From positions 1 to 57,196 of the forward strand of contig CAJNBY010000014.1 in the NCBI GenBank assembly GCA_905221125.1: DNA of 57,196 nucleotides, in the 5' to 3' direction. Within the stretch, counting starts at the first letter, position 1. The number at the start of each line of letters is the position of its first letter. The stretch comes from a bacterium. GTDB taxonomy: Bacteria > Bacillota > Bacilli > Lactobacillales > Streptococcaceae. The notes below the pieces were generated by a model, which worked only from the letters and a program-made list of their open reading frames with translations, did no database searches and was not told where the DNA came from. Both the position numbers and the translations under genes were made by a program. Shown piece after piece: positions 40,333 through 49,588 of the stretch.

Positions 40333-40878
40333 TCAATCTGTAAATAGAGCCTTCACTACTTCCGGATACAACTTGTACTCTGCCTCATGAATGCGAGCTT
40401 CAAAACTGTCAATCGTATCATCAGCTAGTCGCGGTACACGTACTTGTTTGATGACCTTTCCTGTATCCACTCCAGAGTCCACCCAGTGAATGGTCACACC
40501 ACTCTCAGCAACATCAGCATTCCAAGCGTCCTCAATCCCATGAGCTCCTGGAAATTCTGGCAGGTAGGCTGGATGAATGTTGATGATTCGGTCTTCATAG
40601 GCTGCCAATAAGGTTGGCCCTACGATTTTCATGTAGCCTGCTAGACAAACCAAGTCAATCTGGTGCTCTTCCAAGAGTTCAACAAGGGCTGCTTCGTAGT
40701 CTGCCTTGCTCTCAAACTCCTTGAGTTCAAAAGCATAGGACAGAACGCCGAGCTTGTCTGCACGATCGAGCACATAGGCGTCACGATGGTCTGAAAAGAC
40801 AAACTCCACCGGAAATTCTTCGGCAATCACCTGAAAATTTGAACCATTACCAGAGGCAAAAACCGCTATTTTTTTCAT
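40333..40878 (-). CDS. purN: Phosphoribosylglycinamide formyltransferase
   Basis: A 181-residue folate-dependent GAR transformylase. [17 protein letters not shown] at the N-terminus, the catalytic set [22 protein letters not shown] (Asn and His) and [16 protein letters not shown] (Asp) are present. Its ATG overlaps the purM stop by 4 bp. Confidence 0.98.
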   Translation of the reverse strand: MKKIAVFASGNGSNFQVIAEEFPVEFVFSDHRDAYVLDRADKLGVLSYAFELKEFESKADYEAALVELLEEHQIDLVCLAGYMKIVGPTLLAAYEDRIINIHPAYLPEFPGAHGIEDAWNADVAESGVTIHWVDSGVDTGKVIKQVRVPRLADDTIDSFEARIHEAEYKLYPEVVKALFTD

Positions 40879-41894
40879 TTGATGATGACACTTTCGTTTT
40901 CTTTCTTGACGATGCGACCGATTTCATAGACTGGTTCATCCAACAATTCCTTGACACGACTTACATTTTCAGGGCTAACTGCCAGCATAAGCCCCACACC
41001 CATATTGAAGATTTCAAACATTTCCTCATGCTTGATTTCACCGTATTTTTCAAGGGCTTTGAAAATCGGTAAAACTGGTACCTTGCTTTCCTCAATCTCA
41101 GCAGCCAGGTCAGTCGCAAACATACGAGGGACATTTTCGATAAAGCCACCACCTGTGATATGGGCAATACCGTTGACCAACCCTTCCTTGATGAGGGGCA
41201 AGACAGCCTTGACATAGATACGAGTCGGCTCAAGAAGAACTTCCTTAAGTTTCTTGCCTTCCAATTCTGGCAAGACTTCCTCACCTGTGTAGTCCGCAAA
41301 AACACGGCGAACGAGTGAGTAACCATTTGAGTGAATCCCACTTGAAGCGAGCCCGAGAAGAACATCACCTTCTGCCACCTTTGAACCGTCAATGATTTGA
41401 GATTTTTCAGCCACACCGACCGCAAAACCAGCTAGATCGTAATCATCTGCGCCATACATACCAGGCATTTCAGCAGTTTCTCCACCGATGAGGGCAGCTC
41501 CTGCCTGCACACAGCCTTCTGCCACACCAGCAACCACTTGTTCTAGTTTAGCTGGTTCATTCTTGCCAGTTGCCACATAGTCGAGGAAATAGAGGGGCTC
41601 CGCACCTGCAGCGATGATGTCATTGACACACATGGCCACACAGTCCTGACCGATAGTATCGTGCTTGTCGTACTTGATAGCCAGCATGAGCTTGGTTCCA
41701 ACACCGTCAGTCCCTGAAATCAAAACCGGCTCTTTGACACCTGTTTTTGAAAGGTCAAACATGCCACCAAAGCCACCCAGAGCTCCCATAACACCTGCAC
41801 GCTCCGTACGAGCCACGTGCTTTTTAATCCGTTCAACAACTTCATAACCCGCTTCAACATCTACACCAGATTGAGCGTACGCATTTTTTGTCAT
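40875..41894 (-). CDS. purM: Phosphoribosylformylglycinamidine cyclo-ligase
   Basis: A 339-residue AIR synthetase. [22 protein letters not shown] and [27 protein letters not shown] are the ATP- and substrate-binding parts; [16 protein letters not shown] and [14 protein letters not shown] complete the family fingerprint. An AAAAGGATT RBS precedes the ATG. It is separated from purF by a 217-bp structured leader that repeats its own first codons. Confidence 0.98.
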   Translation of the reverse strand: MTKNAYAQSGVDVEAGYEVVERIKKHVARTERAGVMGALGGFGGMFDLSKTGVKEPVLISGTDGVGTKLMLAIKYDKHDTIGQDCVAMCVNDIIAAGAEPLYFLDYVATGKNEPAKLEQVVAGVAEGCVQAGAALIGGETAEMPGMYGADDYDLAGFAVGVAEKSQIIDGSKVAEGDVLLGLASSGIHSNGYSLVRRVFADYTGEEVLPELEGKKLKEVLLEPTRIYVKAVLPLIKEGLVNGIAHITGGGFIENVPRMFATDLAAEIEESKVPVLPIFKALEKYGEIKHEEMFEIFNMGVGLMLAVSPENVSRVKELLDEPVYEIGRIVKKENESVIIK

Positions 41895-42111
41895 TTTTTA
41901 ATCCTTTTCTTTTTTTGAGAAAGACTGCGACGTATTTTTAGATAAACAATTATTTTATCTAAGAATACTAGTCAGGGCTCTAGCTTTGATCCTATAGGAC
42001 AAAGCGTCTACTGACTAAATGCTTAAGCCTTTAGTCAGTAGTGAGACGTGAGGCATAAGCATTTTTATTTGTCATTTGTTTTTTCCTTTTCTTTAATGGA
42101 AAATCTGACGC
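41895..42111 (-). promoter_or_regulatory. Structured purF-purM intergenic leader
   Basis: Three hairpins follow one another on the minus strand: a long one at 42004-42048 built on actgactaaa/tttagtcagt; gctttg-N11-caaagc at 41983-42005 with a tcctatagga palindrome as its loop; and ttagataaa-N7-tttatctaa at 41938-41962. None has the T-run of a simple terminator. The region also holds a 14-codon mini-ORF similar to the start of purM. Confidence 0.55.
42031..42075 (-). CDS. Mini-ORF resembling the purM N-terminus (leader peptide or duplication relic)
   Basis: ATG at 42075 opens a 14-residue frame, MTNKNAYASRLTTD, preceded by an AGGAAAAAAC ribosome-binding-like stretch. Its first eight residues mirror the MTKNAYAQ start of purM 180 bp downstream, so a local duplication is likely. 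The stop codon falls inside the following hairpin. It may be a relic, or an attenuator-type leader peptide. Confidence 0.35.
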   Translation of the reverse strand: MTNKNAYASRLTTD

Positions 42112-43554
42112 CTACTTGTAAAAACTAGTCTTTTCTTCCAAACTTCGACGGTAGTCCTCTTCGTAGTCATAGAGAGGTGTTGGGTAGTCACCGTCAAAGT
42201 AAGCGACACAGAGACCACCGTTCGGCGCATCCGTTTCAATCCCAATTGAATCAATCAACCCCTCAACAGAAAGATAAGTCAGACTGTCCGCTCCAATGAT
42301 TTGGCGCGTTTCTTCAACCGTATGATTGGCTGCAATCAGTTCCTGACGGGTCTGGATATCAATCCCGTAGAAGCACGGATAAGCTAGCGCTGGACTGCCA
42401 ATAGCAACGTGAACCTCAGTTGCACCCGCTTCTTTCAAGAGCTGAACGATACGACGAGAGGTTGTTCCACGTACAATAGAGTCATCAATCATAACCACAC
42501 GCTTGCCTTTGACAACACCAGAAACAGCAGATAGTTTCATCCGCACCCCTTGCTCCCGCAATTCTTGGGTCGGTTGGATAAAGGTGCGTTGTGTGTATTG
42601 GTTTTTGATCAGACCCATTTCATTTGGCAGACCGGACTCTTCCGCAAATCCCATAGCCGCGCTGAGGGAAGAATTTGGCACACCGACCACGATATCTGCC
42701 TCATGCTTAAATTCACGCGCCAATTGAGCACCCATACGTTTACGAGCTGTATGGACATTAACACCATGGATATTAGAGTCAGGGCGAGCAAAATAGATAT
42801 ACTCCATAGAGCAAATCGCCAACTGGGTTTCATCTGTATAGCTGTCATACTGGATGCCCCTGTCATCAATGATCACAATCTCACCTGGCTTCAAATCACG
42901 AATCCACTCAGCACCAATGACTTCAAAAGCGCAGGTTTCAGAGGAAACAACCACCGCTCCATTGGCCATTTTCCCGATAGAAAGAGGACGGAAACCATTA
43001 GGATCAAGTGCAGCAATCAGCTTGTCCTCAAACAACAAGATATAAGCAAAGCCACCTTTGACAAGACTGAGTGCTTCCTTTATTTTGCCCATAAGGCTAG
43101 GATTGTGACTACGACGAATGAGATGAGCCAAGATTTCCGAGTCCGAAGTTGCGCTGAAAATCGCTCCTCGTTCTTCCAATTCTCTCTTGAGAGAGGCAGC
43201 ATTGGTCAGATTCCCATTATGAGCCAAGCCAAACTGCATATCGTGAAAACGGAAAAGGAAGGGCTGGATATTATCTACAGAAGCTTCGCCAGCAGTCGCG
43301 TAACGAACATGCCCAATCGCACCAGTTCCTGTCAATTTATCCAAATTAGCAGGATTTCTGAATACTTCTGATAAAAGCCCCATATCCCGATGGCGCTTCA
43401 ATTGTCCTTGGTCATTAGAGAGGATTCCTGCCCCCTCCTGACCACGGTGCTGAAGACTGTGGAGACCAAAGTAGGTCAATTTGGCAGCATCTGGATGTCC
43501 CCAGATACCGAAAACACCACATTCTTCATTAAGAGATTTTACTTCGTATGTCAT
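42112..43554 (-). CDS. purF: Amidophosphoribosyltransferase
   Basis: A 480-residue first committed enzyme of purine synthesis (PRPP + Gln to phosphoribosylamine). The propeptide MTYEVKSLNEE ends before the catalytic Cys of CGVFGIWGHPDAA; the PRPP loop is VVMIDDSIVRGTTSRRIV. PurF of this class is feedback-inhibited by purine nucleotides. It follows purL by 12 bp. Confidence 0.98.
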   Translation of the reverse strand: MTYEVKSLNEECGVFGIWGHPDAAKLTYFGLHSLQHRGQEGAGILSNDQGQLKRHRDMGLLSEVFRNPANLDKLTGTGAIGHVRYATAGEASVDNIQPFLFRFHDMQFGLAHNGNLTNAASLKRELEERGAIFSATSDSEILAHLIRRSHNPSLMGKIKEALSLVKGGFAYILLFEDKLIAALDPNGFRPLSIGKMANGAVVVSSETCAFEVIGAEWIRDLKPGEIVIIDDRGIQYDSYTDETQLAICSMEYIYFARPDSNIHGVNVHTARKRMGAQLAREFKHEADIVVGVPNSSLSAAMGFAEESGLPNEMGLIKNQYTQRTFIQPTQELREQGVRMKLSAVSGVVKGKRVVMIDDSIVRGTTSRRIVQLLKEAGATEVHVAIGSPALAYPCFYGIDIQTRQELIAANHTVEETRQIIGADSLTYLSVEGLIDSIGIETDAPNGGLCVAYFDGDYPTPLYDYEEDYRRSLEEKTSFYK

Positions 43555-43566
43555 TTTTTATACCTT

Positions 43567-46500
43567 TTATTTCCCTGTGAAATAACGCACCGCTGACGCG
43601 AACAGGTGCTGGTCTTTATTGCCTGGGATGTTTTGGAAAAGACCTTCTTCATAACGTTCTGAGTGTCCCATCTTACCAATGATTTGGCCGTTCTTGCTGG
43701 TAATTCCTTCGATGGCATGGATAGAACCATTCGGATTATACTTAGAATCCATGCTTGGTTTGCCGTCAAAGTCAACGTATTGGCTAAAGATTTGACCATT
43801 GTCACGGAGCTCTGCAAATTCCTCAGCTGTTACGACAAATTTCCCTTCACCGTGCGAAACAGGAATGGCGTGGATATCACCAACTTCCACTCCAGCAAGC
43901 CATGGTGAGTTGGTATTGGCAATCCGAGTTTCCACCATCTTGGCCACGTGTTGGTTGGCATCATTGTAGAAGAGAGTTGGGCTAGTACTAGTGGCATCTT
44001 CAAAGTTCCCGTATGGAAGAAGACCTGATTTGACCAAGGCCTGGAATCCATTACAGATACCGATAATCAAGCCACCACGAGCGATAAAACTATCAATAGC
44101 TACACGCACTTTTTCATTAAGCAAAATATTGACGATAAACTTAGCTGATCCATCCGGCTCATCCGCAGCTGAAAATCCACCTGCAAAGAAGAGAATGTTG
44201 GCCTTGTCGATATTGTCAATCATAGTTTCAACTGACTTGACAATGGCTTCTTCATTCAAGGTCACAAATGGCACCAAGTTGACCTCTGCACCTTCTTTTT
44301 CAAAAGCCTTGGCTGAGTCATATTCTGAGTTGGTTCCTGGGAAGACTGGGATGTAAACCACAGGTTTTTCAATACTTTCTTTAGCTTTGATAACTCCCTT
44401 AGACGCGACAGCTGGAACTTCTTCCAGTTCTTTGGCTTGGGTAAATTCTGTTGGATAAACTTCTTCTAGTTTTCCTTGGAAGGCACTGTCAAGTTTCTGT
44501 CCATCTAGCTTCACACCGTTGACAAGAAGTGTAAAGTCTGCTTTTGTTTGTCCAAGCTTCTCTACTCCAGCGATTTCTTCAGGAGACGTAAAGATAAATC
44601 CACCCAATTGTGCTGTCAAAGCTGTTTCAAGTTCAGGCAAGGTCACCTCTGCACCGATATGGTTCCCAAAGGTAGCAAGAGCCAAGCTTTCAATGACACC
44701 ACCGTATTTGACAGCTGATGCAGATGTTACTTTGTGAGCCTTTTGAAGTGCTTCAAATTGAGCAAAGTGAGACTTAATCAAGTCAAAATCAATCTCTGCA
44801 GAGAGGGCCTGACCTGGGATGTAGTAGATGTTTTCACCAGCAGCTTTGAACTCAGGAGAAAGGACCTTACGGCTATCCGCTGTCGTCACCCCAAAGGCAA
44901 CCAAGGTTGGTGGTACGGTCAATTCTTCAAAGGTACCAGACATAGAGTCCTTACCACCGATAGATGGCAATCCAAGTTGGATTTGTGCTTCGATAGAACC
45001 TAGAAGGGCTGCTACTGGCTGACCAAAACGCTCTGCCTGTTTGTCCATGCGCTCGAAATACTCTTGGTAAGAGAAACGAGCCTTAGACCAGTTTGCACCC
45101 GCAGCAACCAAACGAGCAGTTGCTTCGATAACCGCATAGGCAGCACCGTGGTATGGAGACCATTCTGCTACATATGGATTGAAACCTTGGGCCATGACTG
45201 ACGCAGTATGAGTCACACCGTGTTGAACTGGCAACTTCTGCACAGAAGCCTCAGTTGGTGTAAGTTGGTAGCGACCACCAAGTGGGTGATTAACCGTAGA
45301 GCGTCCAACAGAGCAGTCAAAGATAGTCTGTAATCCTTTTTGACTCGCATGGTTGAGGTCAGATAGAACCGTAAGGGCATCTGCTTCAAGTGTGTCAGCA
45401 GATGTTTGACGTTCTTCTGGAAGCTTGACATCCTTGTCCACAACCTTGGCATCAACAACGACACGCACACCGTTGGTATCTAGGAAACGACGTTCCAAGT
45501 CCACGATTGTTTCACCATTCCAGTGCATGACTAGATTGGGTTTTTCAGTCACTATCGCCACCACAACAGCATCAATATTTTCTTTGTTACATTCGGCAAC
45601 GAAGGCATCCACATCTTCAGGACGAACCACGACTGCCATCCGTTCTTGTGATTCAGAGATAGCAATTTCTGTACCGTTCAAGCCTTGGTATTTAAGAGGC
45701 ACCTTGTTGAGGTCGATTTCAAGACCGTCTGCCAATTCACCAATAGCCACACAGACACCACCAGCTCCAAAGTCATTGGACTTCTTGATAAGACGAGTGA
45801 CATCGCCATTACGGAACAGACGTTGAATCTTGCGTTCTTCTATGGCATTCCCTTTTTGAACCTCAGCACCAGCAGTCTCCACAGACTCAACCGTTTGAAC
45901 CTTAGAAGACCCTGTCGCACCACCGACACCGTCACGTCCAGTCTTACCACCGAGAAGGATGATCACATCGCCCGCCTCAGGTTTTTCACGAACAACATTT
46001 TCCTTAGGAGCCGCTCCGACAACAGCACCTAGCTCCATACGTTTAGCTACAAATCCTGGGTGGAAGTATTCACGAACGTAAGTCGTCGCTAGACCAATTT
46101 GGTTCCCATATGAAGAATAACCATGAGCCGCTGTTTTAGAAATGACCTGTTGTGGCAATTTCCCAGCGCGAGTCTCTGAAATTGGCGCTGTAATGTCACC
46201 TGCACCAGAGATACGCATGGCTTGGTAAACATATGAGCGACCTGACAATGGATCACGAATGGCGCCACCGATACAAGTAGCAGCCCCACCAAATGGTTCG
46301 ATTTCCGTTGGGTGATTGTGGGTTTCGTTCTTGAACATGAGGAGCCATGGCTCTTTCACACCATCAACATCCACTTCGATTTCGACCGAGCAAGCATTGA
46401 TTTCGTCTGACACTTCCATATCGTCCAAACGTCCATTAGCACGCTCATAACGACCGAAAATAGTCGCCATATCCATCAAGGTCTGTGGTTTCTCCGAACG

Positions 46501-47292
46501 GCCCAACTCATCACGCATGGCAATATACTTATCATAGGTTGCCTGCAATTGCTTTTGGAATTTAGATGCTGAGAAGTCGATATTTTTCAACTCTGTCTCA
46601 AAAGTTGTGTGACGGCAGTGGTCAGACCAGTAAGTGTCCAAAACCTTGAGTTCTGTTTCCGTCGGCACGCGCCCGATTGACTTGAAATAGTCTTGGATAA
46701 AGAGCAAATCATCCACTTCCATAGCCATCCCTTGCTCGGCCTTGTAGCGACCAAAGTCTTCTGCTGTATAGCTTTCAAAGAAAGTCAATTTCGGAATGGT
46801 CTTGTCCGACTCTGAAAATTCCTGCTTGGCAATCCCTGTCGTGATGTCCTTGAAACGAGAATCAACTGGGTTGAGTAAGTAGTTTTTGACTGCTTCCAAC
46901 TCAGTCGCATCAATATCTTTATTGACCAAGTAAAGTTGAGCGGTGTTGACTGTCACGTCACTCGAACTTCCCAGCAAAAGCAAGGCTTCTTGTGAAGAAG
47001 CTGCACGCTGGTCAAACTGCCCTGGTAAGCTTTCAATGGCAAAGAAAGCATAGTTGGCAAGATCCGCCTGTACAGCAGCTTCATCCAAAACATGGTCTGT
47101 CACCTGCTCAGAGAAAATGTGTTTTTCCGCACGCGCAAACAAGTCCTCAGACAAGTCAAAGACATCATAAACCTGCACGATGCGAATACTTTTCAAAGTT
47201 GAAAGCCCCAAGTTGTGTTGGAGTTCTCTCACCAAGCTCTCTGACTTGACCTGAAAATCAGCCTTTTTCTCAACAAAAATACGTTTATCCAT
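43567..47292 (-). CDS. purL: Phosphoribosylformylglycinamidine synthase, large single-chain form
   Basis: A 1241-residue enzyme of the long type, unlike the PurS/L/Q complex of Bacillus. The synthetase half contains YWSDHCRHTTFETEL, FKNETHNHPTEIEPFGGAATCIGGAIRD and GGKTGRDGVGGATGSS. The C-terminal glutaminase (about 975-1241) has the nucleophile in IGICNGFQALVKSGLLP and the His of PVSHGEGKF. I start at the second ATG (47292). It is followed closely by purF. Confidence 0.97.
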   Translation of the reverse strand: MDKRIFVEKKADFQVKSESLVRELQHNLGLSTLKSIRIVQVYDVFDLSEDLFARAEKHIFSEQVTDHVLDEAAVQADLANYAFFAIESLPGQFDQRAASSQEALLLLGSSSDVTVNTAQLYLVNKDIDATELEAVKNYLLNPVDSRFKDITTGIAKQEFSESDKTIPKLTFFESYTAEDFGRYKAEQGMAMEVDDLLFIQDYFKSIGRVPTETELKVLDTYWSDHCRHTTFETELKNIDFSASKFQKQLQATYDKYIAMRDELGRSEKPQTLMDMATIFGRYERANGRLDDMEVSDEINACSVEIEVDVDGVKEPWLLMFKNETHNHPTEIEPFGGAATCIGGAIRDPLSGRSYVYQAMRISGAGDITAPISETRAGKLPQQVISKTAAHGYSSYGNQIGLATTYVREYFHPGFVAKRMELGAVVGAAPKENVVREKPEAGDVIILLGGKTGRDGVGGATGSSKVQTVESVETAGAEVQKGNAIEERKIQRLFRNGDVTRLIKKSNDFGAGGVCVAIGELADGLEIDLNKVPLKYQGLNGTEIAISESQERMAVVVRPEDVDAFVAECNKENIDAVVVAIVTEKPNLVMHWNGETIVDLERRFLDTNGVRVVVDAKVVDKDVKLPEERQTSADTLEADALTVLSDLNHASQKGLQTIFDCSVGRSTVNHPLGGRYQLTPTEASVQKLPVQHGVTHTASVMAQGFNPYVAEWSPYHGAAYAVIEATARLVAAGANWSKARFSYQEYFERMDKQAERFGQPVAALLGSIEAQIQLGLPSIGGKDSMSGTFEELTVPPTLVAFGVTTADSRKVLSPEFKAAGENIYYIPGQALSAEIDFDLIKSHFAQFEALQKAHKVTSASAVKYGGVIESLALATFGNHIGAEVTLPELETALTAQLGGFIFTSPEEIAGVEKLGQTKADFTLLVNGVKLDGQKLDSAFQGKLEEVYPTEFTQAKELEEVPAVASKGVIKAKESIEKPVVYIPVFPGTNSEYDSAKAFEKEGAEVNLVPFVTLNEEAIVKSVETMIDNIDKANILFFAGGFSAADEPDGSAKFIVNILLNEKVRVAIDSFIARGGLIIGICNGFQALVKSGLLPYGNFEDATSTSPTLFYNDANQHVAKMVETRIANTNSPWLAGVEVGDIHAIPVSHGEGKFVVTAEEFAELRDNGQIFSQYVDFDGKPSMDSKYNPNGSIHAIEGITSKNGQIIGKMGHSERYEEGLFQNIPGNKDQHLFASAVRYFTGK

Positions 47293-47348
47293 CAATTCTT
47301 ATTCCTTTATTTCAGCTCTTGCAATGTTCCCAAACAGCCTTGAGGTTG

Positions 47349-48056
47349 TTATTTCAATTCCTGCAACTTTTCCCAGACAATCTCGTAAACATCTGTTAAT
47401 TCACCTAGACCTCTACGGAAAACATCCTTGTCCATGTGGTTGCCATCCGCATCCCACAAACGGCAGTTATCTGGTGAAAATTCGTCTGCCAAGATAATCT
47501 TGCCATCCTTGTCAAAACCGAACTCTAGCTTAAAGTCAATCAATTTAAGCCCAATCTCGGCAAACCAGTTTTTCAAAAGTTCATTGATACGACGCGTTTC
47601 TTCCTTTAAGTAAGCAATCTGCTGGTCATCCGCAATTTTAAGGAATTTCACATGCTCGTCATTGATAAATGGATCATCCAAATCATCATTTTTATAGTAA
47701 AATTCAACAATCGGAGTCGCCAAGGCGATTCCCTCATCCACACCAAAACGTTTTGAAAAAGAACCAGCAGTATAGTTGCGGAGCACGACTTCTAAAGGGA
47801 TAATATTAACCTTTTTATTGAGTTGCTCTGTATCCGAAAGTTTCTCTACAAAGTGAGTCTCCACACCAGCCGCATTTAATTTCTCAAAAATAAAAGATGA
47901 AATCTGATTATTCAACACTCCCTTACCCGCAATCTGCTCCTTCTTGACACCGTTAAAAGCAGTCGCCTGGTCCTTGTAAGTTGAAATAATAAGATTTTCA
48001 TCCTCAGTTGTATAGATATCTTTAGCTTTTCCCGAATAGATTAGTTGTTTTGACAT
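47349..48056 (-). CDS. purC: SAICAR synthetase
   Basis: A 235-residue enzyme that joins CAIR with aspartate. [22 protein letters not shown] forms the ATP-binding glycine-rich loop, and [31 protein letters not shown] is the signature. The longer frame reaches back to comB, but the ATG at 48056 gives the normal family length. It is the first gene of the purine transcript, with a promoter just upstream. Confidence 0.97.
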   Translation of the reverse strand: MSKQLIYSGKAKDIYTTEDENLIISTYKDQATAFNGVKKEQIAGKGVLNNQISSFIFEKLNAAGVETHFVEKLSDTEQLNKKVNIIPLEVVLRNYTAGSFSKRFGVDEGIALATPIVEFYYKNDDLDDPFINDEHVKFLKIADDQQIAYLKEETRRINELLKNWFAEIGLKLIDFKLEFGFDKDGKIILADEFSPDNCRLWDADGNHMDKDVFRRGLGELTDVYEIVWEKLQELK

Positions 48057-48069
48057 TTTAAAGTTCGCC

Positions 48070-48136
48070 TTTCGTATTACTTGAGCACATTCTACCACAA
48101 AAAACCTAAAATTACAAGAATTTAGCCGAATAAATA
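48070..48136 (-). promoter_or_regulatory. purC promoter with PurBox-like motifs
   Basis: TTGTAA and TAGAAT are 17 bp apart on the minus strand, the -10 being extended by TGTGG. CGAA-type motifs flank it: ttagccgaataaat upstream at 48122-48135, and TACGAAAGGCGAAC between the -10 and the start codon. PurR control is inferred from the CGAA core. Confidence 0.5.
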
Positions 48137-48226
48137 GCAAATGTGAAGCAAGAATCGTAAAGAAAAAAGCTGCAAGAAGTATCTTTCTCACAGTTTTAAA
48201 ATCATTTAACTCTAAAAACACGAACA

Positions 48227-49576
48227 TTACTCTTTGTTCAAAAATTGATCCAAATAATAGCGCAGATAACTTTTCTTACCTGTAATCATCTGTAGGCGAC
48301 CTTCCACCCCGTACCTAAGTTTTTCAGCCTGATCAGCAGTCAGATTAGTCTCCGCCTCAATTTTAAAGAAATTCCCTTTCTCAGTCTTGGTAGCTGTCGC
48401 ATCTATGCTGGTAATCGTAGAGTCCAAGAAAATTTGATTCTTGGCATCATGAGTCATAGTATAGCGAATAGAATCACCGACCTTGACTCTTGCTACATCT
48501 TTTGAACTAAGATAGGCTGTAAGTTTGGCTTTCCCTTCTTTTTCCAAGGACGGATAGAGTTGGGCTAGTAGGGCACCTTCTGCTACCATGCTAGAATCAC
48601 TGGTTTCAGGATTAAGATGAAGCACCCCATCCTCACTGGCCGTAATTTTCCCCTTGTCTAAAAGACTTCCCTGTACCTTCTTACCTGATTCTACCTCCAA
48701 GATTTTCTGGTCTAGAAGGGTCAATTCCTGACCAACCTTAGCCAAATGTTGGGATTTAAGGGACTCTAATTGACTGCTTAATCCTGATGCATAGGCTTGC
48801 TGGATACCTGAACCTGCATACTGGACACGGTAAGTAGCAAGACTAGATTCTAACTGAGAAAGCTGTGCTTCAACCTGCGCAACTGCTTGTACCTTAGATT
48901 GCGGATTTTCCTCGCCCTGAGACTTGTAGGACTGGTAGAGAGAGTAGGCTAGATTCTGACTGGCCAAGGAAGCGCCTGTTTCAATAGCTGACTTAGCTAT
49001 CTGGTAATCGCGAATTTTAGCCTCTGTTTGACTGATGAGGTTCCCGATTTCGGCTTGGGTTTGACTAGCTGCTGCATTCTGGGACGCGATGGTCTCGTTT
49101 TGTTGCGATGTACTAGCCCTAAGACTAGCCGCTTGGCTGAGGTAGTCGCGAAAGGTGGCTTGGTAGCCAAATTTATCCTCCTCTGGAAAGTGGTTCTCCC
49201 CTTCTTGCAGGCTCTTTTGCAAATGCTCCAATTGCTTTTTTTGATCCTTGAGCATGTCCAACTGACTAGCATAGGCTTCCGCTTGGACACCCTCTGCCCC
49301 TTCTTGATATTGAAGCAGAAGTTCCCCCTTCTTAACCAGCTTATTTTCTTCCAAATGATTGACAAGAATACGATTGTTGCTAGTTGACTGGATATTTGCA
49401 AGGATACGACTAGGCTCAACAGTAGCTCTAGTGGACAAACTTATCTCCTTCTCTGCCAAAGTTGCAAATCCAAGCAAAAATACGAGCAGAAGGGACATGG
49501 GTACAATCACCCGACTGGAAAAATTATGATAACGACGATTATAAAACTCCGCACTTTCTAAAAATTCTGGTTTCAT
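48227..49576 (-). CDS. comB: Bacteriocin/competence-peptide export accessory protein ComB
   Basis: A 449-residue membrane-fusion protein of the HlyD class. One N-terminal membrane helix (about 22-42) is followed by a barrel and a long coiled-coil hairpin (about 110-300, Gln/Glu/Ser-rich) and a C-terminal barrel domain. With ComA it exports the competence-stimulating peptide and, in pneumococci, can export double-glycine bacteriocins. It lies 12 bp after comA with an AGAGGAG RBS. Confidence 0.95.
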   Translation of the reverse strand: MKPEFLESAEFYNRRYHNFSSRVIVPMSLLLVFLLGFATLAEKEISLSTRATVEPSRILANIQSTSNNRILVNHLEENKLVKKGELLLQYQEGAEGVQAEAYASQLDMLKDQKKQLEHLQKSLQEGENHFPEEDKFGYQATFRDYLSQAASLRASTSQQNETIASQNAAASQTQAEIGNLISQTEAKIRDYQIAKSAIETGASLASQNLAYSLYQSYKSQGEENPQSKVQAVAQVEAQLSQLESSLATYRVQYAGSGIQQAYASGLSSQLESLKSQHLAKVGQELTLLDQKILEVESGKKVQGSLLDKGKITASEDGVLHLNPETSDSSMVAEGALLAQLYPSLEKEGKAKLTAYLSSKDVARVKVGDSIRYTMTHDAKNQIFLDSTITSIDATATKTEKGNFFKIEAETNLTADQAEKLRYGVEGRLQMITGKKSYLRYYLDQFLNKE

Positions 49577-49588
49577 CCTCTCCTCTTT

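Noticed and set aside
41895..42111. Purine (guanine/adenine) riboswitch before purM
   Set aside because: The conserved three-way junction and loop sequences of that riboswitch class are not present.
42550..43371. 273-codon plus-strand ORF opposite purF
   Set aside because: Antisense shadow of a conserved gene, without start signals.
48057..48227. 57-residue N-terminal extension of purC
   Set aside because: It would cover the purC promoter, is absent from the family, and the internal ATG gives the normal PurC length.
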